A DNA stretch of 64,000 nt from an uncultured Acidobacteriaceae bacterium (GTDB lineage Bacteria > Acidobacteriota > Terriglobia > Terriglobales > Acidobacteriaceae): contig CAINJJ010000037.1 in NCBI GenBank assembly GCA_903849645.1, positions 160,294-224,293 of the forward strand, in the 5' to 3' direction. The notes beneath the pieces were generated by a model. That model was given only the letters and a program-made list of their open reading frames with translations, was not told where the DNA came from and did no database searches. Made by a program: the position numbers and the translations under genes. This document shows, one piece after another, positions 52,091 to 62,939 of the stretch. Within the stretch, counting starts at the first letter, position 1. Each line of letters starts with the position of its first letter.

Positions 52091-53194
52091 CTATTCGTAG
52101 GCCAGCGCGTCGATGGGATCTTTGCGCGCAGCGAGCCATGCCGGGTACAAAGCGCCGCACAGCGAGCCGAAAAATGCAATGACGGCGGCCTTGGCGACCC
52201 ATGCCGCCGTGATCTCAAAGTGCTGCGTGGGGAATACGTGATAAAGCAGCAGGCGCACGCCATAGGTGCCCACAATGCCCACCAGGACCCCGGCAATGGC
52301 CAGCACCGCGGTCTCGCGCATAACCACGCCCACAATGGCTGATTTCGAAGCGCCCATCGACTTCAGAATTCCGATCTCCCGCGTGCGTTCAAGCACCGCC
52401 GTATACATCGACTGAAAGATCACCAGGAAGCCAACAATGACCGAAATGCCTGTGACCACATTGAGCGCGATGTTAAAGCCGGGCAACTTCTCCGGAGTCA
52501 TCACGGAGAGCCACTCTTCCATGGTCTGCACGGGATAGTTCTCCAGCCCGCGCGTCGAGTGGATCTCCTGGATCACAGCCTCCTGATTGGCTGGGTCGTC
52601 GCACTTGATATAGAAGATCGAAGCCTTGCCGTCTGCGCCCATCATCTGTTCGATCGTGGCCAGAGGCAGCAGTTTGCGGCCGCCCTTGCCGTGCTCCACG
52701 ATGCCCGAGACGCGAAACGGTTGATCGAGCACGGCAAGCGTATCACCCACCTTGTAGCCTCCGTTGCTGCGCGCCAGCACGTCGTCGATGATGATGTCGT
52801 TCGGACCCTGAAAGCGCGTGCCGGAGAGAAAAACAAACGGCTTGAGCGCGTCAAAGGTGTCAAAGTCAATGCCGTAGAGCACCTCGATCGAGCCTTTTGT
52901 GCTGAGGTTGGTGATGACCGGCGAAACCACGGCCACGTGCGGCAGCTTGCGGATCGGGTCGGCGAATTTGACGGGAAGGGTCGCGCCGCCCACCCCGTTC
53001 ATCTGGCTCACGTTCGAGGGGCGCATCATCAGGTCGGCGCCAATGCCGTTGGTGCGCTGCTTCTGGTCGTTGAGCATGCCCATGAAGATGCCCACGATGG
53101 AGAGAATCATGATGACTTCAATGGCCACCGCGAGCACGCTGATGATGGAGCGCACGGGGCGGTGCAGAAGATTGGCGAAGACGAGCTTGTTCAT
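52091..53194 (-). CDS. FtsX/MacB-type ABC permease without adjacent ATPase
   Basis: This 367-residue permease has TM1 (about 15-38), a MacB-like periplasmic domain (about 45-255), then three TM segments (about 265-290, 310-340, 345-365) and the FtsX core block VLERTREIGILKSMGASKSAI. Such permeases work with a MacB/LolD-like ATPase in lipoprotein release, export or cell-envelope mechanotransmission. No ATPase gene is close, so it must use one encoded elsewhere. Confidence 0.82.
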   Translation of the reverse strand: MNKLVFANLLHRPVRSIISVLAVAIEVIMILSIVGIFMGMLNDQKQRTNGIGADLMMRPSNVSQMNGVGGATLPVKFADPIRKLPHVAVVSPVITNLSTKGSIEVLYGIDFDTFDALKPFVFLSGTRFQGPNDIIIDDVLARSNGGYKVGDTLAVLDQPFRVSGIVEHGKGGRKLLPLATIEQMMGADGKASIFYIKCDDPANQEAVIQEIHSTRGLENYPVQTMEEWLSVMTPEKLPGFNIALNVVTGISVIVGFLVIFQSMYTAVLERTREIGILKSMGASKSAIVGVVMRETAVLAIAGVLVGIVGTYGVRLLLYHVFPTQHFEITAAWVAKAAVIAFFGSLCGALYPAWLAARKDPIDALAYE

Positions 53195-53477
53195 TCCCTG
53201 TCATGACTCCATGGGGCCATACAGCGGCATCAGACCCATGCTCTGAGGGTATCAGCCGGGGCCTTTGGCTCAGCCGGCGGGGCGAGTCCACCCCGGCCTC
53301 GGCCGGGCAGCCCGCCCAGCCGCTGGGGTTGAATAGTTAACAAACAGTCATCCCACCTTGGGAAATCCGCCAGACGTATGAAAAGAAAGGGAAAAGACGG
53401 TAAACATTTTGACGAGCAGGGAGGCCGGGTTTATTGTGGATGTGGAAAACTTTCCGGGTATTTGAACCGTTTTCTGG

Positions 53478-54008
53478 ATGGCGATGGGCAACTTTGGAGA
53501 AGACCTGCGCATGGAGCGGATGTCCCGCGGCATTGCGCTGGAAGACATCACGGCGGAGACCAAGATCAGCAAGCATCACCTTGTTGCGCTGGAGCAGGAG
53601 CGTTTTCGTCAGCTTCCGGGCGGCATCCTCAACAAGGGGATAGTGCGCGGATATGCCGGAGCTGTCGGTCTGGACCAGCGTGCCTGGACCGAGCGCTTCC
53701 TCAAGGCCTATGTCGCCTCTGGCCAGGTCATCGACGACGATCGCAACTGGACGGCCTTCGCCTCAAACGTCGGCAAGGCGCGGATTCAGCGTCATGACAC
53801 CTTGGAGCTTCGCCTCCGCTGGGCCGGGGCCATCCTGCTGCTTCTCGTGGTGGCCGCGGGCGGCTACCTGACCATGCGCTTCTATGGACTGCGCGCCGGC
53901 TGGTGGCCAACGCTGCTCCCCATGGACCAGATCTCAGCTGTCACCCACCATGTGACCTCATCGGCGCAGGCCCTGTTTGCCCGCGTGGTGGCCTGGGTCA
54001 ACGGCTGA
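53478..54008 (+). CDS. RodZ-like helix-turn-helix membrane protein
   Basis: The 176-residue protein has an N-terminal XRE-type HTH (FGEDLRMERMSRGIALEDITAETKISKHHLVALEQERF, about 5-42; PGGILNKGIVRGYAGAVGLD) and one TM segment (about 116-137; GAILLLLVVAAGGYL) with a short periplasmic part. This matches the N-terminal half of RodZ, which links MreB to the cell-wall machinery, but the long C-terminal domain is missing. It may also be a membrane transcription factor. No ribosome binding site is clear before ATG 53478 or 53484. Confidence 0.7.
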   Translation: MAMGNFGEDLRMERMSRGIALEDITAETKISKHHLVALEQERFRQLPGGILNKGIVRGYAGAVGLDQRAWTERFLKAYVASGQVIDDDRNWTAFASNVGKARIQRHDTLELRLRWAGAILLLLVVAAGGYLTMRFYGLRAGWWPTLLPMDQISAVTHHVTSSAQALFARVVAWVNG

Positions 54009-54308
54009 CCCTGAGCGCTGCATCCCGGATTCTCCTGGACCAGAATTCCAATTCCCTTTTGCGGCTCAGAACCGTTTGCTGCCACTTGGGAGGCCCTTCG
54101 CCCCCGTTCGCTGCGTCGCTTTGCGCCCCGCCCCCATCGGCGATTACGATAGAGAGATGCACCCTTCGGCCAGACCGCCCCGGTGCAGGCAGGTCTCCCC
54201 TTGCGGGAGTGAAGTTCCCCGGCTCTCCGCGCCGGCTCCCTCAGAGCACGGCAGCCATCGCGGCAGACCCACAACTTGAAAATCCCTTCAATGGGGAGGA
54301 ATCCGAAG
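54009..54308 (+). other. Leader region of metK
   Basis: These 300 bp are GC-rich, with no recognisable SAM riboswitch core. The only functional feature I can support is the ribosome binding site GGGGAGG (54293-54299) before the TTG start. Confidence 0.45.
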
Positions 54309-55472
54309 TTGAGCGACCGTTTCCTGTTTACTTCCGAGTCAGTGACTGAAGGCCATCCGGACAAGATTGCCGACCAGGTCTCCGACGCCATTCTGGACGC
54401 CTGCCTGGAGCAGGACCCCTATAGCCGCGTCGCCGCCGAGACGCTTACCGCCACCGGACTGGTGGTCATTGCCGGCGAAATCACCACCAAGGCCTACGTC
54501 GATTTCCAGAGCCTGGTGCGCGGCGTCGTCGCCTCCATCGGCTATGACAACGCCCTCTACGGCTTCGACTCCAACACCTGCGCGGTCATCTCCACCATCA
54601 ATAAGCAGAGTGAAAACATCGCGATGGGCGTGGACATCGGCGGCGCAGGCGACCAGGGCATGATGTTCGGCTACGCGGTCAACGAGACGCCCGAGCTGAT
54701 GCCGGCGCCCATCTCGCTGGCCCACAAGCTGGCCCGCAAGCTCACCGAAGTGCGCAAGAGCGGTTTGCTCCCTTACCTGCGCCCCGACGGCAAGAGCCAG
54801 GTCACGGTGGAGTACGACGAAAACGGCAAGCCCTCACGCGTTGACGCGGTGGTCATCAGCAGCCAGCACTCCGAGACCGTGGGCAACGAGCAGTTGCACG
54901 CCGAAATCCTCAAGCACGTGATCCAGGCGGTGATTCCGGCCGAGTGGCTCGACGAGCACACCAGTTACCACATCAATCCCACCGGGCGCTTCGTCATCGG
55001 GGGGCCCATGGGCGACACCGGGCTCACCGGCCGCAAAATTATTGTGGACACCTACGGAGGCGCGGGCCGTCACGGCGGCGGCGCTTTCAGCGGCAAGGAC
55101 CCGACGAAGGTGGACCGTTCGGCGGCCTACATGGCCCGCTACATCGCCAAGAACATCGTCGCCGCCGGCCTGGCCGACCGCGCCGAGGTGCAGCTTGCCT
55201 ACGCCATCGGCGTGCCTGAGCCGGTCAGCGTGCGCGTTGACACCTTCGGTACGGGCAAGGTGGGCGAAGCCAAACTGACGGAACTGGTGCGCAAGAACTT
55301 CTCGCTGACGCCCAAGGGCATCATCGAGAGCCTGAACCTGCGCCGCCCCATCTACCAGAAGACAGCCGCCTACGGGCACTTTGGCCGCACCGAGCCTGAG
55401 TTCACCTGGGAGGCCACCGACAAGGCAGCCGCCCTGGCCGAGCAAGCCGGAGTCGCAACCGCGGTCAATTAA
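54309..55472 (+). CDS. metK: S-adenosylmethionine synthetase
   Basis: This 387-residue enzyme makes SAM from ATP and methionine. Family motifs are [24 protein letters not shown] (near 5-28), [12 protein letters not shown] (methionine-binding loop), [26 protein letters not shown] (near 225) and the P-loop-like [19 protein letters not shown]. The start is TTG 54309, giving [11 protein letters not shown] as in other MetK proteins, with GGAGG 9 nt upstream; ATG 54291 and TTG 54276 in the same frame overlap that site. An intrinsic terminator follows. Confidence 0.95.
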   Translation: MSDRFLFTSESVTEGHPDKIADQVSDAILDACLEQDPYSRVAAETLTATGLVVIAGEITTKAYVDFQSLVRGVVASIGYDNALYGFDSNTCAVISTINKQSENIAMGVDIGGAGDQGMMFGYAVNETPELMPAPISLAHKLARKLTEVRKSGLLPYLRPDGKSQVTVEYDENGKPSRVDAVVISSQHSETVGNEQLHAEILKHVIQAVIPAEWLDEHTSYHINPTGRFVIGGPMGDTGLTGRKIIVDTYGGAGRHGGGAFSGKDPTKVDRSAAYMARYIAKNIVAAGLADRAEVQLAYAIGVPEPVSVRVDTFGTGKVGEAKLTELVRKNFSLTPKGIIESLNLRRPIYQKTAAYGHFGRTEPEFTWEATDKAAALAEQAGVATAVN

Positions 55473-55499
55473 CTCAAATCAAAGATGTTTCAACAAAGA

Positions 55500-55532
55500 G
55501 GACCCTTCGCACTCCAGGAAGGGTCCGTTTTT
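55500..55532 (+). terminator. Intrinsic terminator after metK
   Basis: GGACCCTTC (55500-55508) pairs with GAAGGGTCC (55518-55526), followed by GTTTTT. Confidence 0.85.
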
Positions 55533-55584
55533 GCCTCTGAATTGGGAGTTTGCCGGGCAATCCGCAACAAGTGGAGCCGCAGCT

Positions 55585-56205
55585 CTAATGCAGGTGCATC
55601 CGCCACGCGGTATAGCTCAGAATCTCGTGGGCAATCCGCGCCCACTCCTGCGATCCCGTGCCCACCGAAACCCGCGTCCGCGGCGAAGTCAGCACGTCCA
55701 GGCCCTCGGCGGCGCAGATCTCGTGAATGCGAAACAGGTGAGTGCCGTCGCTGACCACAACCAGCCGCCGCATCCCGTTGGCTCGGGCAATCACGGCGAT
55801 GCGCCGCGCCGACTCTTCGGTGTTGCGGCTTTCGGTCTCGGCGATGATGGCGCTCTCCGGCACACCCAGGCTCATCAGATACTCGCGGCCCACGGCGCCC
55901 TCAGTGTGCTCGTCGCCGCCGTCGCCGCCCAGGGTCACAATCAGCGGAGCGATGCCCCGCTTGTAGAGGTCGAGGGCATGGTCCAGGCGGGCGCGAAAGA
56001 CCGGCGACGGCCTGCCATCCCACTCGGCCGCGCCCAGCACGCCGATAGCGTCCGACGCCGCGGCCTGGTCCAGCCCGGCGTAATTCTCAATCTGCACATA
56101 AACCCAGCTTGCCCAACCGGCAAACGCCGCCGCCAGGATCACCAGCAGCAGAAAACTCAGGCGCAATGTCCAGTTGCGATGCTTTGTCTTCGCCGGCGGC
56201 TCCAT
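55585..56205 (-). CDS. YdcF/SanA-like (DUF218) membrane protein
   Basis: This 206-residue protein has one N-terminal TM (about 15-35) and a periplasmic DUF218 domain: AIGVLGAAEWDGRPSPVFRARLDHALDLYKRG (about 55-85), LIVTLGGDGGDEHTEGAVGREYLMSLGVP, ESRNTEESAR and VVVSDGTHLFR. Related ElyC/SanA proteins affect envelope biogenesis and the fate of lipid carriers. ATG 56205 is 10 bp from the tsaC stop, so they may share a transcript. Confidence 0.82.
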   Translation of the reverse strand: MEPPAKTKHRNWTLRLSFLLLVILAAAFAGWASWVYVQIENYAGLDQAAASDAIGVLGAAEWDGRPSPVFRARLDHALDLYKRGIAPLIVTLGGDGGDEHTEGAVGREYLMSLGVPESAIIAETESRNTEESARRIAVIARANGMRRLVVVSDGTHLFRIHEICAAEGLDVLTSPRTRVSVGTGSQEWARIAHEILSYTAWRMHLH

Positions 56206-56215
56206 GGGCAACCCC

Positions 56216-56860
56216 TTAACGCTGCAAGACCATGACGATCTCGTGCGTGGGAATCGCGCCCTCGCGCAGAATCTCCCACCGCCCCGGTCCCAACGAAAGA
56301 TCAACGATGGTCGTCGGCTGCGCGTGCCCCGTCGGCCCTCCGTCGATGATCAACGGAATCCGGTCCCCAATCTGGTCTCGGACGCACGCCGCGTGGGTGC
56401 ACTCCGAGGCGCCCTGCAAATTTGCCGAGGTCGCGGTAATCGGCAGGCCGAAGCGCTCGACCACCGCTCGCGGGATGGCCGCATCTGGCACCCTGAGCGC
56501 CACGTTGCCCGTGTTGGCCGTGGAACGCAGCGGCAGTTTGGTCCCGGCGCGCACAATCACCGTCAGCGGACCCGGCCAGAAGCGCTCCGCGAGCTTGTCC
56601 AGTTGCGGATCGGTGTCCCGGGCCAGTTCATACGCCTGCGCCACCGAGGAGATCAGCAGCGACAGCGGCTTGTGCTTCTGCCGCGACTTCAACTGATAAA
56701 TCTGCTCCACCGCATGCAGATTCACCGGGTCAACCGCCAGGCCGTAGAAGGTGTCGGTGGGAAGAGCGACTACATCGCCCTTGCGCAAACAGGAGACGAT
56801 ATAGTCAATCCGGTCTGGTTGGGGTTCATCGGGATGGACGCGCAGGATCTCCGCGGACAA
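56216..56860 (-). CDS. tsaC: L-threonylcarbamoyladenylate synthase (Sua5/YciO/YrdC)
   Basis: This 214-residue protein has the YrdC fold: VALPTDTFYGLAVDP (ATP/threonine pocket), KSRQKHKPLSLLIS, FWPGPLTVIV and GLPITATSANLQGA. It makes threonylcarbamoyl-AMP for the universal t6A37 modification of ANN-decoding tRNAs. Length fits the TsaC2/YciO-like group without the Sua5 C-terminal domain. TTG 56860 gives MSAEIL, with GAGG upstream. Confidence 0.88.
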   Translation of the reverse strand: MSAEILRVHPDEPQPDRIDYIVSCLRKGDVVALPTDTFYGLAVDPVNLHAVEQIYQLKSRQKHKPLSLLISSVAQAYELARDTDPQLDKLAERFWPGPLTVIVRAGTKLPLRSTANTGNVALRVPDAAIPRAVVERFGLPITATSANLQGASECTHAACVRDQIGDRIPLIIDGGPTGHAQPTTIVDLSLGPGRWEILREGAIPTHEIVMVLQR

Positions 56861-57082
56861 GAAGGTCTACCTCAGTTCGCTCAAGCGTTCTTCGTCGTTG
56901 CTGTAACGTGAAAACCGGTTCAGCGTGACGCCGTTTTTCAAAACTGAATACGTTTCCGTCAAGAATACGCCATCCGCGTCCTGTTGCAACGGCCCCGGCC
57001 CAGACACAGCCTTGATGCAGCCAAACGCCTCTATTCGAGCCAAAAGAATAGAATCAGGCTAGCTCCAGAACGGATCGCACAA

Positions 57083-57903
57083 ATGCCTGTCCGCATTGTA
57101 CAGAGTCAGCAGAATTCCCGCCTCAAGGCGCTTCGCCGCGCTCTGGCCCATCCGGGCCGCGAGCTGGGAAGCCCGGTTGCCCTCGAAGGGCCAAACCTGC
57201 TGGCCGAGGCGCTCCACGCCCGCCTCTTCGTCCCCACCGTCTTTGTCGCTCAAGGCTCGGAGCACTTGATAGAAGGCCTGAGCCTGCCTCCCGAGACGGA
57301 TGTGCTGCTGGTTCCGAAGGAGTTGCTGACCTCCGCCCTGGCCACTGAAACCCCGCAGCCCGTCGCCGCCCTTGTCGAACCGTTCCCCTGGGTCTGGTCT
57401 GACCTTTTCAAGGGCTTTGACCGCCCCGCTGCCGCATTGATCGTGGTTCTTGCCGGCGTCCAGGATCCCGGCAACCTCGGCGCCATCCTCCGCTCCGCCG
57501 AAGCCTTCGGCGCCACCGGCGTCGTCTCTCTCCCTGGAACCGTATCTGAATGGAACCCCAAGGCGGTGCGCGCCTCGGCGGGGAGCGTCTTACGCCTGCC
57601 CCTGGTCTCGGCCAGCGCGGACGAGTGCCTTGCCCACCTCCAACAGGCGGGCGTCAAAGTGTGGACTACGGCCGTCCAGGGGGCCGAACCCGCACACAGG
57701 ATTGATCTGGCGGCCCCCACCGCCCTGCTCATCGGTAACGAAGGCAACGGCGTGCCTGCTTCCCTTGCCGGTCGGGCCGATGGCGCACTGACGATTCCCT
57801 GCCCCGGCCCGGTCGAGAGCCTGAATGCCGCGGTGGCGGCAGGCGTCCTGCTCTATGAAGCCTCGCGCCAGCGCGCCCTTGAAGACGCGCCCGGAGCCGC
57901 CCG

Positions 57904-57907
<4 letters not shown>
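57083..57907 (+). CDS. TrmH-family (SpoU) RNA 2'-O-methyltransferase
   Basis: This 274-residue SPOUT methyltransferase has an N-terminal substrate-binding region (about 10-105; ALEGPNLLAEAL) and the three C-terminal SpoU motifs: GVQDPGNLGAILRSAEAFGA (Asn and Arg), LLIGNEGNGVP and ESLNAAVAAGVLLYEASRQR. It methylates a ribose in tRNA or rRNA; RlmB and TrmH are the nearest known functions, but its target is open. It ends in an ATGA overlap with rarA. Confidence 0.85.
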
Positions 57908-59268
<1,361 letters not shown>

Positions 59269-59285
59269 TGCAGGACCGCCTCTTT

Positions 59286-59351
59286 GGTGCACCTTATCCT
59301 GACCTGCATCAATTCAAGATATTTGCTCCAAACTGAAGATTGGTGCACAAT
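59286..59351 (+). promoter_or_regulatory. Repeated GTGCAC palindromes and -10-like box before vapBC
   Basis: GGTGCACC (59286-59293) and TTGGTGCACAA (59340-59350) surround an AT-rich stretch. CACAAT (59346-59351) ends 6 nt before the antitoxin ATG, at leaderless spacing. The pair of palindromes may be the operator. Confidence 0.45.
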
Positions 59352-59357
59352 GCCCTT

Positions 59358-59600
59358 ATGCGCACCAGTGTCACCCTCGATGAAGATGTCTATGAGATTG
59401 CCACCCTCTATGCCAAAGGCCGCGGAGTCACCCTTGGCGCTGCCCTCGGAGAGATGGTGCGGAAGGCCACCTCTGCGCCCACACCAACGCCTCCGCGCCA
59501 GTTGATGAGGGCGCCCAACGGTTTGCTGATTGCGGGCCCGAGCGGCAGGGTCATCACCTCTGAGATGGTCAAGGCCGCTCTGGAGGACGAGATTGAGTAG
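59358..59600 (+). CDS. vapB: Ribbon-helix-helix-type VapB antitoxin
   Basis: This 80-residue protein starts MRTSVTLDEDVYEIATLYAKGRGVTLGAALGEM, the classical ribbon-helix-helix N-terminus (strand TSVTLDEDV, then two helices). A Pro/Thr linker and a toxin-binding tail ending ALEDEIE follow. It should repress the operon and cover the PIN active site. An upstream GTG (59340) in frame would lie inside the putative operator. Confidence 0.8.
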   Translation: MRTSVTLDEDVYEIATLYAKGRGVTLGAALGEMVRKATSAPTPTPPRQLMRAPNGLLIAGPSGRVITSEMVKAALEDEIE

Positions 59601-60024
59601 ACAGAAGCATCTGCTCGACGTGAATGTCGTGATCGCACTCTCGGACGCAGATCACCAGCATCACGCGAGGGTGATGCAATGGCTGCAAATGCCCGGTCTC
59701 GATTGGGGCCTGTGTGCATTTTCAGAGGCCGGCTTTTTGCGGGTTTCAATTAATCCAGGCGTGGGCAAGCTGACGAAGGACCAAGCCATGGCCCTGCTGG
59801 CCTCGATGGCTCTCCATCCCGGTTTTCGCTATTGGCCCATCCGCGTCGAATGGGCGGCACTTGCCGCGCCAATCCAGGAACGGGTCTTCGGCCACCAGCA
59901 GATCACCGATGCCTACATGCTCGGGCTGGCCATCAAGGAAAGCGGGGTTCTGGTCACTCTGGATAAAGCCATCAAATCCCTGGCCGGGGCCAGATACAGC
60001 CGCAACGTGCTCGTGCTTGACTAA
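59593..60024 (+). CDS. vapC: VapC-type PIN-domain toxin
   Basis: The 143-residue PIN protein has LLDVNVVIALSDADHQHH (Asp near 9), CAFSEAGFLR (Glu near 47), QITDAYMLGLA (Asp near 110) and TLDKAI (Asp near 128), so the acidic quartet is complete. It starts with TTG 59593 inside the antitoxin gene end (8-bp overlap). It belongs to another VapC subfamily than the one at 12676, with longer spacing. Cleavage target unknown. Confidence 0.87.
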   Translation: MSRQKHLLDVNVVIALSDADHQHHARVMQWLQMPGLDWGLCAFSEAGFLRVSINPGVGKLTKDQAMALLASMALHPGFRYWPIRVEWAALAAPIQERVFGHQQITDAYMLGLAIKESGVLVTLDKAIKSLAGARYSRNVLVLD

Positions 60025-60045
60025 GCCGGGCAGCGGCAGGGCGCA

Positions 60046-60549
60046 TCAATTCGCAGGGGTGACCGCAGTCGAGTCGCCCGTCCCATGGTCCTTGATCTGG
60101 AAGGCGAGAAATGCGTGGATGGCACTGACCGCATCCGCATCGGCGCTCCGGATCCGTACCCGTCCGCCATTCACAGTCTCCGAAAACGTGTAGCGGATGG
60201 CCGCCTTCCTGACCTGCATCTCCGGCACGCCCGGCGGCGTCGTCCCATGAATCAGCATCGGAAGATCAAAATCTCCCTCCGCAAACCGCCCTGCGATGTG
60301 CGTGAGATGCATCCGGATCTGTTCCCGCGTTTGCGTATCAGCGGCCTCGTTGGCATTCACTTCAATGAAGCCGCCATCGGCCGTCAGCCCAAAGTGATGC
60401 GTCGACTTCTCGTGAGAAAAGCCCATGGCGTGGTCGCCGCGCTCGTTCACTCCCGCATGATGCTCCGCCTGCTTGGCCGCCGGCACCGCACTCTGCCCAA
60501 ACGCCGCCATGCTCATCGCCACAAGACCCAGTAGCAGAAATCCTCTCAC
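60046..60549 (-). CDS. Exported hypothetical protein
   Basis: This 167-residue protein has a signal peptide (about 1-19, ending AAFGQ), a His-rich region (QAEHHAGVNERGDHAMGFSHEKSTHHF) and a mixed alpha/beta rest with VRKAAIRYTFSETVNGGRVRI. The start is GTG 60549 with AGGAG upstream. The histidines could bind metal. Function unknown; it follows dsbD by 24 bp and may share its transcript. Confidence 0.7.
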   Translation of the reverse strand: MRGFLLLGLVAMSMAAFGQSAVPAAKQAEHHAGVNERGDHAMGFSHEKSTHHFGLTADGGFIEVNANEAADTQTREQIRMHLTHIAGRFAEGDFDLPMLIHGTTPPGVPEMQVRKAAIRYTFSETVNGGRVRIRSADADAVSAIHAFLAFQIKDHGTGDSTAVTPAN

Positions 60550-60573
60550 CGGCGTACTCCTCTCTCCTGTTAA

Positions 60574-62799
60574 CTAATGGCCCAGCCGCCCCAACGCCTC
60601 GGTCACAATCCCCGGCGTCAGCACCTCAGGCAACATTTCCGGCTCGGCCTTTCCCGGCGAGTAGAGCGCATACGCCGGAACACCGCTCCGGCCAAGCGCC
60701 GTCAGTGTCTGCGTGATGGCCTCGTCGTGGCGGGTCCAGTCGGCGCGCAGCAGAACGACCTTGGAAGTCTGGAAAGCCTGCTGCACCTCCGGCTGATTGA
60801 GCGCCACCCGCTCGTTCACCTGGCAGCTCAGGCACCAGCTCGCGGTGAAGTCCACAAAAACGGGCTGCCCTGCCGACTGCGCCCGGCTCACCGCCTCGGC
60901 CGACCAGGGCTGCCAGCCGGTCGAACGATCAGGCACGGTTGCCGTGGCTTGCGTGGTTGCCAGCCGCGAAGGGGCCAGTGCGCACAATGTGACCGTCCCG
61001 GCTACAATCAGGCCCGCCACAACCGCCGCCCATCGCTTTGCCGGCCAGCGGCCGAGAAACCAGCCAGCGATGGCCAGCAGCAGAAACGCCGCCAGCAGCG
61101 CCGCCAGCACGCCAGCCCCATAGGCCTGCGCCAGCACCCAGGCCAGCCAGATCACCGTGGCAAAGATCGGCACCGCAACCGCCTGCCGCAGCACTTCCAT
61201 CCAAACGCCAGGCCTGGGCAGAATGCGCGTCCATGCCGGCTGCAGCGTCAGCGCCACATAGGGCGCGGCCAGGCCCAGTCCCAGCGCCGTAAACACCAGG
61301 AACGTGACCGGCGCCGGCTGCGCCAGCGCATAGCCCACCGCCACACCCATGAACGGAGCCGTGCAGGGCGTGGCCACCACCACCGCCAGCACGCCGGTAA
61401 AAAAGCTCCCAGTATAGCCCTGCTTGGCCGCCAACGATCCGCCGGCGCTGGTCAGAGTCAGCCCAATCTCAAACTGCCCTGCCAACGATAGCCCCAGGAA
61501 AAACAGCAGCCCCGCCATCAGCGCCAGAAATACGGGCGACTGGAACTGAAATCCCCAGCCCAGGCTCGACCCCGCCGCGCGCAGCCCCAGCAGTACCGCC
61601 ACCAGGGCCCAGAACGAGACCAGGATGCCCACGGCATACACAAACCCATGCGCCCGCAGCGCGGCTCGCTCCTCATTGCCCGAGCGCACCAGCGCCAGGC
61701 CCTTCAAAAACAGCACCGGAAACACGCACGGCATCAGGTTGAGCAGCAGCCCGCCCACAAAAGCCAGCCCCGCGGCCTTGAGAAAGCCGGCCTTCGGTGC
61801 GGGAGCTACCGCACGACCAGGGGGCGCTTGCGATGTCTGGGGCTGGTCTGTCGCAACCTGGTTCACCGGGGCCGCAGCCGCCTCGGATGTGGGCGCGGCT
61901 TTCAGTGCTTCCTCTTTCACGGCCGAAGGTTCTGCTGACTTGCTTGCCGCGGCCGGAACCCCGGTAATCGCCCCGCCCGGCAGGGCCACAATCTCGTACG
62001 CCCTGCCCCGCGACAGCTCAATCACGCCGCGCAACTGCTTCGGCGCGTCCTTGAGGTTGGCGTCCTTCTTCAGGTCCAGCGTCAGTCCCCTGGCTGTCGC
62101 GGTCACCTTTTGTGGCGCGGGATTGTCCAGCACGTCCTGATCCGCCGGGAAGAAGCTGGCCTCGGTCTCCCGTGAGCCCGTCTCCACGGTCAGCCGGAAC
62201 CCTGCCTCCGTGGTTGAAAACGCGGAGCTGTGCCCGCCTGAAAATGCCTTGGGAAGCCTCCCTGCAAACCGGCTCCACAGTTCCTTGTCGCCCGCGGCAC
62301 CCGGTTGACTCGAAGTTGTGAAGGGGACGATATTGAGTGACGTTTCCAGCGTAGCCTTGCCCGGAACACAGCTTGAGCTGCACACCAGCCAGTCCACCTT
62401 GGCCTGCAGCCGGGCCTGCCCCAGCGGCACACCCTTGGCAACCGTAACTTCTATCGGATAAAGAACCTCATCCTCATATCCATAGTCCATCAGCGGACCC
62501 AGCGGAAGCCGCTTGGGCGCGGGAAACTGCAACGGTCCCGCGGTCACGCCCTCCGGCAGCGTCCACCTCACATGGGGCGGTTCCCCCGCGTCTCCCGGAT
62601 TCTTCCAGTAGACGTGCCAACCCTTCTCCATCTTGAAATAGAGCCCAATTGCGCGCGTGGCTCCGGGGTTGGCATCCACAACAGGAACCACGAACTGCAC
62701 ATGCACATGGGGCGCATCGGCGGAGTTGGACACGGCGCGAGCGGGAAGAGCCGCCAGCAGCGGCAGGATAAGCACGGGGACAAATCGCAGAAGTTTCAT
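60574..62799 (-). CDS. dsbD: Thiol:disulfide interchange protein DsbD
   Basis: The 741-residue protein has a signal peptide (about 1-23), a periplasmic N-terminal DsbD-alpha-like domain (about 25-190, with VCSSSCVPG), a Pro/Ala linker, eight membrane segments (about 325-595) with the central LNLMPCVFPVLFLKG and VVATPCTAPFMG cysteines, and a C-terminal thioredoxin domain with WCLSC (CxxC). It moves electrons from cytoplasmic thioredoxin to periplasmic thiol proteins, as needed for cytochrome c maturation. ATG 62799 begins the signal peptide. Confidence 0.9.
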   Translation of the reverse strand: MKLLRFVPVLILPLLAALPARAVSNSADAPHVHVQFVVPVVDANPGATRAIGLYFKMEKGWHVYWKNPGDAGEPPHVRWTLPEGVTAGPLQFPAPKRLPLGPLMDYGYEDEVLYPIEVTVAKGVPLGQARLQAKVDWLVCSSSCVPGKATLETSLNIVPFTTSSQPGAAGDKELWSRFAGRLPKAFSGGHSSAFSTTEAGFRLTVETGSRETEASFFPADQDVLDNPAPQKVTATARGLTLDLKKDANLKDAPKQLRGVIELSRGRAYEIVALPGGAITGVPAAASKSAEPSAVKEEALKAAPTSEAAAAPVNQVATDQPQTSQAPPGRAVAPAPKAGFLKAAGLAFVGGLLLNLMPCVFPVLFLKGLALVRSGNEERAALRAHGFVYAVGILVSFWALVAVLLGLRAAGSSLGWGFQFQSPVFLALMAGLLFFLGLSLAGQFEIGLTLTSAGGSLAAKQGYTGSFFTGVLAVVVATPCTAPFMGVAVGYALAQPAPVTFLVFTALGLGLAAPYVALTLQPAWTRILPRPGVWMEVLRQAVAVPIFATVIWLAWVLAQAYGAGVLAALLAAFLLLAIAGWFLGRWPAKRWAAVVAGLIVAGTVTLCALAPSRLATTQATATVPDRSTGWQPWSAEAVSRAQSAGQPVFVDFTASWCLSCQVNERVALNQPEVQQAFQTSKVVLLRADWTRHDEAITQTLTALGRSGVPAYALYSPGKAEPEMLPEVLTPGIVTEALGRLGH

Positions 62800-62939
62800 A
62801 CTTGGCAAGAGAGGCACCACCATTGGACGCGGCGCGGGCCTGCTTGGTCGCAAAGACCCGCGCATCTCTCTCTTAGCCTAACGGGCCAGCCTTGTCACAG
62901 CCATTTGCGCCGTCCAAACCGCCGGGAGCCTCCCGGTCG

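Noticed and set aside
54009..54308. SAM riboswitch before metK
   Set aside because: I found neither the SAM-I core helices nor a SAM-II-type pseudoknot, and there is no terminator before the start codon.
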